Origin: Comamonadaceae bacterium
GTDB taxonomy: Bacteria; Pseudomonadota; Gammaproteobacteria; Burkholderiales; Burkholderiaceae_C
Length of the DNA stretch: 64,000 nt
Direction: 5' to 3'
NCBI GenBank assembly: GCA_013297875.1
Contig: JAAFIW010000016.1
Coordinates: forward strand, 1-64,000
The notes under the pieces are model-generated. The model ran no database searches. It saw only the letters and a program-made list of their open reading frames with translations, and was not told the DNA's origin. Position 1 is the stretch's first letter. Each line of letters starts with the position of its first letter. Positions 58,532 through 64,000 of this stretch are shown here, piece by piece. A program made the translations under genes and the position numbers.

Positions 58532-58861
58532 TTATTTCGGTAAGTTCGTGGGGCGTAGCGGCGCAGGCTTGCCGCCTTTGCCCGCACGGTACGCGGCCAG
58601 CTGCGAAAAATGCTGCCGCACAGCGCCCAGCTCGTGCCCTTTGCCTCGCGCATCCATCTCTTGAAGCGCTTGCGCGCAATCGGCCGCAAAAGCTTCCCGC
58701 AGCACCGCGTGCTGGACTGATTCGGTCAAGGCTTGAATCATGTAGGCATGCGTGCTGATGCCGGCTTTTCTGGCCACTTCATCCACTTGAGACTTCAATG
58801 CGGGTGGCAATTTCAAACTGGTGGGGCTGGTGGGTTTGGAGGGCAGGTCTACCAGGGCCAT
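58532..58861 (-). CDS. ribbon-helix-helix antitoxin
   Basis: A 109 aa protein with a CopG/Arc-type domain: TSLKLPPALKSQVDEVARKA, then GISTHAYMIQALTESV, followed by a helical acidic/basic tail that should bind the toxin. It is the first gene of the toxin-antitoxin operon, and a perfect palindrome sits 41 bp before its start. Confidence 0.85.
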   Translation of the reverse strand: MALVDLPSKPTSPTSLKLPPALKSQVDEVARKAGISTHAYMIQALTESVQHAVLREAFAADCAQALQEMDARGKGHELGAVRQHFSQLAAYRAGKGGKPAPLRPTNLPK

Positions 58862-58901
58862 GACACGATCCGATCAACAATCTGGATTGAAAAAATGACA
58901 A

Positions 58902-58919
58902 GTAGTCAGTTCAGACTAC
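58902..58919. promoter_or_regulatory. candidate operator of the ParE-type module
   Basis: GTAGTC-AGTTCA-GACTAC is a perfect 6-6-6 palindrome upstream of the ribbon-helix-helix antitoxin gene, suited to a dimeric repressor. It lies on the shared intergenic region with kynB. Confidence 0.5.
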
Positions 58920-59030
58920 CGGCACCGGATTATCACCAATGCGGGGGGAGAAAACCAAACAGGGTGATATTGACGCTCTGTTGGAATTAACCGACACCAC
59001 AGTGTTTTTGCCGGTGCTAACTTTGCGGCT

Positions 59031-59678
59031 ATGCAACCGACAACGCCCTCCCGCCGCATCTGGGATATCTCGCCGCCCGTTGACGCCCGCTCGCCCGTGT
59101 TCCCCGGCGACACGGCGTACAGCCAGGTCTGGAGCGCCACCCTTTCACCTGATTGCCCGGTGAACGTGAGCGCCATCACGCTGTCGCCGCACACCGGTGC
59201 GCATGCCGATGCGCCGCTGCATTACGACGCGGCGGGCGCGGCCGTGGGGGCGTTGGATTTGCTGCCGTTTCTAGGCACCTGCCGCGTCATTCACGCCATC
59301 GACAAGGGCCCGCTGATAGCGTGGCCGCACATCGCCCACGCGGTGCACGACCTGCCCCAGCGCGTGTTGGTGCGCACCTACGCCCGCATGCCGCAAGACC
59401 GCTGGGACGCGCAACTGGCTGCCTTCGCGCCCGACACCGTGCAGCGCCTGGCCGACCAGGGCGTGCTGCTGATCGGCATTGACACCGCCAGCATCGACCC
59501 AGCGAGCAGCAAAACCCTGCCGAGCCACCAGGTGATCCGCGCCCGCGGCCTGCGGGTGCTGGAAAACCTGGTGCTCGACGACGTGCCCGAGGGCGACTAT
59601 GAATTGATTGCGCTGCCACTGAAGCTGATGACAGCCGATGCGTCGCCGGTGCGGGCGGTGCTGCGGGCGCTCGAATGA
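59031..59678 (+). CDS. kynB: kynurenine formamidase
   Basis: A 215 aa metal-dependent arylformamidase that converts N-formylkynurenine to kynurenine. [38 protein letters not shown] (metal ligands HTGAHAD) and the [23 protein letters not shown] region match KynB. It is the first gene of kynBUA, for tryptophan to anthranilate. A 123-bp hairpin repeat separates it from kynU. Confidence 0.95.
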   Translation: MQPTTPSRRIWDISPPVDARSPVFPGDTAYSQVWSATLSPDCPVNVSAITLSPHTGAHADAPLHYDAAGAAVGALDLLPFLGTCRVIHAIDKGPLIAWPHIAHAVHDLPQRVLVRTYARMPQDRWDAQLAAFAPDTVQRLADQGVLLIGIDTASIDPASSKTLPSHQVIRARGLRVLENLVLDDVPEGDYELIALPLKLMTADASPVRAVLRALE

Positions 59679-59694
59679 AAGCCGGGGATTTTTT

Positions 59695-59817
59695 GAACGC
59701 AGAGTACGCAAAGGATTCGCAGAGGACGCAAAAAAGAGACAAAAGAAAACAGTGAATTTCGAATCGTTTTGGACTTCTTTCTGCGCCCTCTGCGAGTCCT
59801 TTGCGTCCTCTGCGTTC
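59695..59817. repeat. GCAGAGG long-hairpin repeat, copy 4 (between kynB and kynU)
   Basis: GAACGCAGAGTACGCAAAGG at the left pairs with GTCCTTTGCGTCCTCTGCGTTC-type sequence at the right around an AT-rich centre. It lies 16 bp after the kynB stop and 24 bp before the kynU ATG. Confidence 0.85.
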
Positions 59818-59841
59818 GGACTCCTCCAACCCTCCACACCT

Positions 59842-61158
59842 ATGACTAACCTCAACCACTGCCAAACCCAAGACACCCAAGACCCGCTACGCCCCTTGCG
59901 CGAGCTGTTCACGCTGCCCGAGGGCGTGATTTACCTGGACGGTAACTCGCTGGGCGCATTGCCCAAAGCCACCGCCGCGCGGGTGGCGCAGGCCGTGCAG
60001 GCCGAATGGGGCGAAGGCCTGATCCGCAGCTGGAACACCGCTGGCTGGATTGACTTGCCGCAGCGCGTGGGCGACCAGATTGCCGCCTTGATTGGGGCGC
60101 AGCCAGGTGAAGTGGTGGCCACTGACAGCACCTCGGTCAACCTGTACAAGGTTTTGCATGCTGCGATTTTGATAGCTGCTTCAGCAGTTAATACAAGGGC
60201 TGGTGGCCTAAAAGACTTGAAAAAACCCCGTTTTGTGCTATCCGAGCGCAGCAACTTCCCCACCGATTTGTACATCGCCCAATCGCTGTGCCAGCAGCAT
60301 GGGCTGACGTTAAAGCTGGTCGAGCCGCACGAGATCAGCGCGGCGCTGACAGACGAGGTGGCGGTGCTGATGCTCACCCATGTGAACTACCGCACTGGCG
60401 CGATGCACAACATGGCGGCGCTCACCGCGCAGGCCCACGCGGTGGGCACGCTGGCGGTGTGGGATCTGGCGCACAGCGCGGGGGCCGTTCGCGTTGACTT
60501 GACGACCAGCCAGGCCGACTTTGCGGTGGGCTGTGGCTACAAATACTTGAACGGCGGCCCCGGCGCGCCCGCCTTCGTCTGGGTGCACCCGCGCCATGCG
60601 AATGCCTTCGAGCAACCGCTGTCGGGCTGGCTGGGCCATGCCGCGCCGTTTGCGTTCACGCCCGATTACCAGCCGGCCCCCGGCATTGCCCGCTACCTGT
60701 GCGGCACGCCGCCCATCTTGAGTTTGACGGCGCTGCAGTGCGGGTTGGACGTGTTCAGCGCTGCACAAGCGCTGGCACCCAACCAAGATGTGATCGCGGC
60801 GCTGCGGGCCAAGTCGCTGGCCTTGACCGATTTGTTTATTGCCTTGGTTGAGCGGCGCTGCGCGGGCCACGGGCTTGAATTGGTTACGCCACGCGAGCAC
60901 GCGCTACGCGGCTCGCAGGTGAGTTTTGCACTGGAAACTGGCGGCTATGCGGTGATGCAAGCCTTGATCCACCGCGGTGTGATTGGCGATTTCCGGCGGG
61001 GCGATGGCGACACCCACCGCGACATCCTGCGCTTTGGCTTCACACCTCTGTACGTCGGGTTTGAAGATGCATGGCATGCGGTAGAGTATCTGAAACAGGT
61101 GCTGGAATCGCGTGAATGGCAACGCCCTGAGTTCAACCAGCAGCAGGCGGTGACATGA
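59842..61158 (+). CDS. kynU: kynureninase
   Basis: A 438 aa PLP enzyme cleaving kynurenine to anthranilate and alanine (usual length about 415-420). Motifs: [63 protein letters not shown] and [15 protein letters not shown] with the PLP lysine. The extra residues come from an in-frame repeat at 60154-60222 ([20 protein letters not shown]), between strand and helix just after the PLP-phosphate loop. The ATG at 59842 (MTNLNHC) is used. It overlaps kynA by 4 bp. Confidence 0.94.
   Translation: MTNLNHCQTQDTQDPLRPLRELFTLPEGVIYLDGNSLGALPKATAARVAQAVQAEWGEGLIRSWNTAGWIDLPQRVGDQIAALIGAQPGEVVATDSTSVNLYKVLHAAILIAASAVNTRAGGLKDLKKPRFVLSERSNFPTDLYIAQSLCQQHGLTLKLVEPHEISAALTDEVAVLMLTHVNYRTGAMHNMAALTAQAHAVGTLAVWDLAHSAGAVRVDLTTSQADFAVGCGYKYLNGGPGAPAFVWVHPRHANAFEQPLSGWLGHAAPFAFTPDYQPAPGIARYLCGTPPILSLTALQCGLDVFSAAQALAPNQDVIAALRAKSLALTDLFIALVERRCAGHGLELVTPREHALRGSQVSFALETGGYAVMQALIHRGVIGDFRRGDGDTHRDILRFGFTPLYVGFEDAWHAVEYLKQVLESREWQRPEFNQQQAVT
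60154..60222 (+). repeat. GCTGCTTGAGC repeat inside kynU
   Basis: TGCATGCTGCGATTTTGATA continues GCTGCTTCAGCAGTTAATAC and AAGGGCTGGTGGCCTAAAAG, then TTGAAAA. It matches the best intergenic copies nearly throughout, except TTGAGCA is TTCAGCA, removing the in-frame stop. Confidence 0.9.
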
Positions 61159-62027
61159 GCACATCAGCCCAAGCCATCGTGGAAGCCGAAGCCGCAAAGG
61201 TTGACGAAGTGCACGCCCATGGGGCGCACGTCGACTTCAGCCAGTCCATGAGCTATGGCGACTACCTGCAGCTGGACGCCTTGCTGGCCGCCCAAAAACC
61301 CCTGTCGCCCGAGCACAACGAGCTGCTGTTCATCATCCAACACCAGACCAGCGAGCTGTGGATGAAACTGCTGCTGCACGAGCTGCATGCAGCCATTGCC
61401 TGCATCGCAGCCGACGACCTGAGCACCGCGTTCAAGATGCTGGCCCGCGTCAGCCGCATCATGGAACAGCTGACCAGCGCCTGGGACGTGCTGGCCACGA
61501 TGACGCCGCCCGAATACAGCGCCATTCGCCCGTACCTGGGCCAGTCCAGCGGCTTTCAAAGCGCGCAATACCGCTGCATTGAATTTGCGCTGGGCAACAA
61601 AAACGCCGCCATGCTCAAGCCGCATGCCCATCGGCCAGAACTCCTCGTGCTTGTGCAGTCGGCCTATGAACAACCCAGCCTGTACGACCAGTCCCTGCGC
61701 CTGCTGGCCCGCCGCGGCCTGGCCGTGCCCAACAGCCACACCCAGCGCGACTGGACGCAACCCTATGCCGAGAGTGATGCGGTAGAAGCCGCCTGGCTGC
61801 AGGTCTACCGCAACCCCAAACAGCATTGGGATCTGTACCAATTGGGCGAAGAACTCACCGACCTGGAAGACGCTTTTCGCCTGTGGCGCTTTCGCCATGT
61901 GACCACGGTGGAACGCATCATCGGTTTCAAACGCGGCACCGGCGGCACCGGTGGCGTGAGCTACCTGCGCAAGATGCTGGACGTGGTGCTGTTTCCGGAG
62001 ATATGGAAGCTGCGAACCGATTTATGA
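61155..62027 (+). CDS. kynA: tryptophan 2,3-dioxygenase
   Basis: A 290 aa heme enzyme opening the tryptophan indole ring to N-formylkynurenine. [40 protein letters not shown], the [21 protein letters not shown] substrate region (quoted as [20 protein letters not shown]) and [20 protein letters not shown] with the final TGGTGG loop are diagnostic. It closes the kynBUA operon. Confidence 0.97.
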   Translation: MSTSAQAIVEAEAAKVDEVHAHGAHVDFSQSMSYGDYLQLDALLAAQKPLSPEHNELLFIIQHQTSELWMKLLLHELHAAIACIAADDLSTAFKMLARVSRIMEQLTSAWDVLATMTPPEYSAIRPYLGQSSGFQSAQYRCIEFALGNKNAAMLKPHAHRPELLVLVQSAYEQPSLYDQSLRLLARRGLAVPNSHTQRDWTQPYAESDAVEAAWLQVYRNPKQHWDLYQLGEELTDLEDAFRLWRFRHVTTVERIIGFKRGTGGTGGVSYLRKMLDVVLFPEIWKLRTDL

Positions 62028-62036
62028 TTTAAAACA

Positions 62037-62086
62037 GCCTCACGTGCAGACCCAGAGCGCTCAAGAAGCTACATATTTTGTAGCAA
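62037..62086 (-). repeat. GCTGCTTGAGC repeat, CACGTG variant
   Basis: The minus strand reads TTGCTACAAAATATGTAGCT, then TCTTGAGCGCTCTGGGTCTG and CACGTGAGGCTG. It occupies the gap between the convergent kynA and hydrolase genes. Confidence 0.75.
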
Positions 62087-62096
62087 TCGTCGCCTG

Positions 62097-63368
62097 TCAA
62101 ACCACCACCGCCCGCTCCAGCATCGCGTGCAGCAGCACGTTGCAGCCTGCCGTGATGTGCTCAGGTTTGGCGTCTTCTATTTCGTTGTGGCTGATGCCGT
62201 CTTTGCAGGGGATGAAGATCATGCCGCTGGGGGCGAGTTTGGCCATGTACACCGCGTCGTGGCCGGCACCGGAGACCACCGGCATGTTGGAGTAGCCCAG
62301 GGCCTTTGCGGCGCGGGCGACGGCGTCTTTGCAGTTGTCGTGGAAGGCAATGGCGTTGTAGCTGGAGACTTGTTCGATGTGGATGGAAAGGCCCGTCTCG
62401 CGGCTGAGTTTGTCGGCATAGGCTTTGACTTCGGTGACCATCTGGTCGACCAGGGCGTCGGTGCTGTTGCGCAGGTCCATGGAGAACTTCACCCGGCCCG
62501 GAATCACGTTGCGGCTGTTGGGGTGCACCTGCACCATGCCCACAGTGCCGCGGCCATGCGGTTTGTGGCGCAAGGCGTTGGCCACCACTTCTTGCATCAA
62601 ATGCGTGGCCACCTGCAGCGCGTCTTTGCGCAGGGCCATGGGCGTGGGGCCGGCGTGGGCTTCCATGCCGGTCACGGTGCAGTCAAACCAGCGAATGCCC
62701 AACACGCCTTGCACTACGCCAATGGTCACGTCGTTGTCTTCCAGCACCGGGCCTTGCTCGATGTGGGTTTCAAAATACGCGCCAATCGGGTGGTCGCCGG
62801 GCTCTTGCGGGCCGATGTAGCCAATGCGGGCCAGCTCGCCCTGCACGGTTTTGCCTTCGGTGTCTTTGGCGGCGTAGGCATGCTCCAAGGTAAAGGCTTT
62901 GGCAAACACGCCCGAGCCCATCATCACGGGCACAAAGCGCGAGCCTTCTTCGTTGGTCCAGAACGCCACTTCAATGGGCGCTTCGGTTTCAATGCCATGG
63001 TCGTTCAAGGTGCGCACCACCTCAATGCCCGCCAGCACGCCGTAATTGCCATCAAACTTGCCACCGGTGGGCTGGGTGTCGATGTGGCTGCCAGTCATGA
63101 TGGGTGGCAGGGCGTTGTTGCGACCGGCGCGGCGCATGAAGCCGTTGCCGATCTTGTCGATCACCACCGTCATACCCGCTTCTTTGGCCCAGCCAATCAC
63201 CAGGTCGCGGCCTTGTTTGTCCAGGTCGGTCAGCGTCAGGCGGCACACGCCGCCTTTTGGTGTGGCACCAATTTGCGCCAGTTCCATCAGGCTGGCCCAC
63301 AGGCGCTCGCCATTAACTCGTAATGACGTGCGCAGGGTGGAGATGTCTTGGGCGGTGGCGGTGGTCAT
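62097..63368 (-). CDS. Zn-dependent amidase, hydantoinase/carbamoylase family (beta-ureidopropionase-like)
   Basis: A 423 aa M20-type amidohydrolase that removes a carbamoyl group from N-carbamoyl amino acids or beta-ureidopropionate. Metal ligands are visible in MTGSHIDTQPTGGKFDGNYG, FWTNEEGSRFVPVMMGSG and ETHIEQGPVLEDN; GAGHDAVYMA and the C-terminal CKDGISHNEIED are also typical. The gene lies just downstream of a dihydropyrimidinase gene, which is the reductive pyrimidine or hydantoin pathway arrangement. Family members differ in substrate, so PydC/HyuC/AmaB cannot be separated here. Confidence 0.92.
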   Translation of the reverse strand: MTTATAQDISTLRTSLRVNGERLWASLMELAQIGATPKGGVCRLTLTDLDKQGRDLVIGWAKEAGMTVVIDKIGNGFMRRAGRNNALPPIMTGSHIDTQPTGGKFDGNYGVLAGIEVVRTLNDHGIETEAPIEVAFWTNEEGSRFVPVMMGSGVFAKAFTLEHAYAAKDTEGKTVQGELARIGYIGPQEPGDHPIGAYFETHIEQGPVLEDNDVTIGVVQGVLGIRWFDCTVTGMEAHAGPTPMALRKDALQVATHLMQEVVANALRHKPHGRGTVGMVQVHPNSRNVIPGRVKFSMDLRNSTDALVDQMVTEVKAYADKLSRETGLSIHIEQVSSYNAIAFHDNCKDAVARAAKALGYSNMPVVSGAGHDAVYMAKLAPSGMIFIPCKDGISHNEIEDAKPEHITAGCNVLLHAMLERAVVV

Positions 63369-63401
63369 GGTGAACTCCTTGAACAGTTAAAACGGTTTGC
63401 C

Positions 63402-63499
63402 CGTCATTCCCGCGCAGGCGGGAATCCAGGGGCGAGGACTGTGCGTGTGGCGGACATTCGTGTTCGCTGGTCTGGATTCCCGCCTGCGCGGGAATGACG
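63402..63499. repeat. ATTCCCGCG palindromic repeat pair
   Basis: CGTCATTCCCGCGCAGGCGG on the left and CCTGCGCGGGAATGACG on the right, separated by about 60 bp. It occupies the gap between the two hydantoin/pyrimidine genes. Confidence 0.8.
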
Positions 63500-63504
63500 T
63501 TTGT

Positions 63505-64000
<496 letters not shown>

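Noticed and set aside
10461-59817. Repeated GCAGAGG hairpins considered as CRISPR-like arrays
   Set aside because: They are isolated long inverted repeats with no regular spacers, and no cas genes are present.

Overview
The window is high-GC DNA from a beta-proteobacterium of the order Burkholderiales, most likely a Rhodoferax/Polaromonas-like member of the Comamonadaceae. The assignment rests on gene content (kynBUA, a LIV-type ABC cluster with an AMP ligase, short-form hisG, a tandem DUF1800/DUF1501 pair, an ibaG-hisG-hisD neighbourhood) and on dispersed repeats of a type I associate with this family. No search was run; all names come from reading the translated sequence.

Layout. 0.2-2.4 kb: SlyD-like prolyl isomerase, divergent from a RoxA-type ribosomal oxygenase with a small partner. 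2.6-6.0 kb: a repetitive lipoprotein and acnA. 6.0-10.4 kb: a ParE-type toxin-antitoxin pair, a SUKH-like protein and lipase, an FAD monooxygenase and an alpha/beta hydrolase. 10.7-11.7 kb: tRNA-Arg(ACG) and a pseudouridine synthase. 12.4-17.2 kb: a RutR-like regulator and an NMT1-type ABC transporter with a RutR-like operator; these match the pyrimidine/hydantoin catabolic genes at the right edge (62.1-64.0 kb). 17.5-22.7 kb: DUF1800, DUF1501 and a convergent NHL-repeat lipoprotein. 22.8-25.7 kb: a repeat-rich island with a truncated nucleotidyltransferase, vapBC and a Shedu-like (DUF4263) gene. 25.7-32.5 kb: a two-component system next to a secreted protein/SPFH protein/SH3 protein operon. 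34.5-42.9 kb: two tandem livK genes, an acyl-CoA ligase and livFGMH. 43-54 kb: a second vapBC, a thioesterase, an Atm1-type exporter, an ABC-2 exporter, ibaG, a HigA N-terminal fragment, hisG, hisD, a SirB1-like gene, murJ, rpsT and mazEF. 54-57.5 kb: DUF3579, argD-argF and a HExxH protein. 57.7-62.0 kb: a hypothetical gene, a parE/ribbon-helix-helix pair and kynBUA.

The most striking signal is a dispersed repeat of about 65 bp, centred on GATAGCTGCTTGAGCAATGA, with roughly 25 copies in 64 kb. Most copies are intergenic, but at least eight lie inside coding sequences (acnA, the FAD monooxygenase, the SH3 protein, livK, hisD, murJ twice, kynU). All four copies read in the forward sense use the same frame and have lost the TGA that interrupts that frame in intergenic copies. 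All four read in reverse also share one frame, and this supplies two signal peptides and a MurJ membrane helix. Other repeat families are present: GGGTCGG...CCGACCCC REP-like units bracketing vapBC, a CCTAGAAACAGCAG element that truncates a gene, a TAGGACTTACGCAAA MITE-like unit with a 5-bp target duplication nested in another repeat, a TTAAGGAACCTCTGC MITE-like unit, ATTCCCGCG palindromes and four GCAGAGG long hairpins.

Functionally the window mixes housekeeping (ribosome, envelope, His and Arg synthesis, TCA cycle) with catabolism (tryptophan via kynurenine, pyrimidine/hydantoin, branched-chain or carboxylate uptake) and six toxin-antitoxin loci or remnants.
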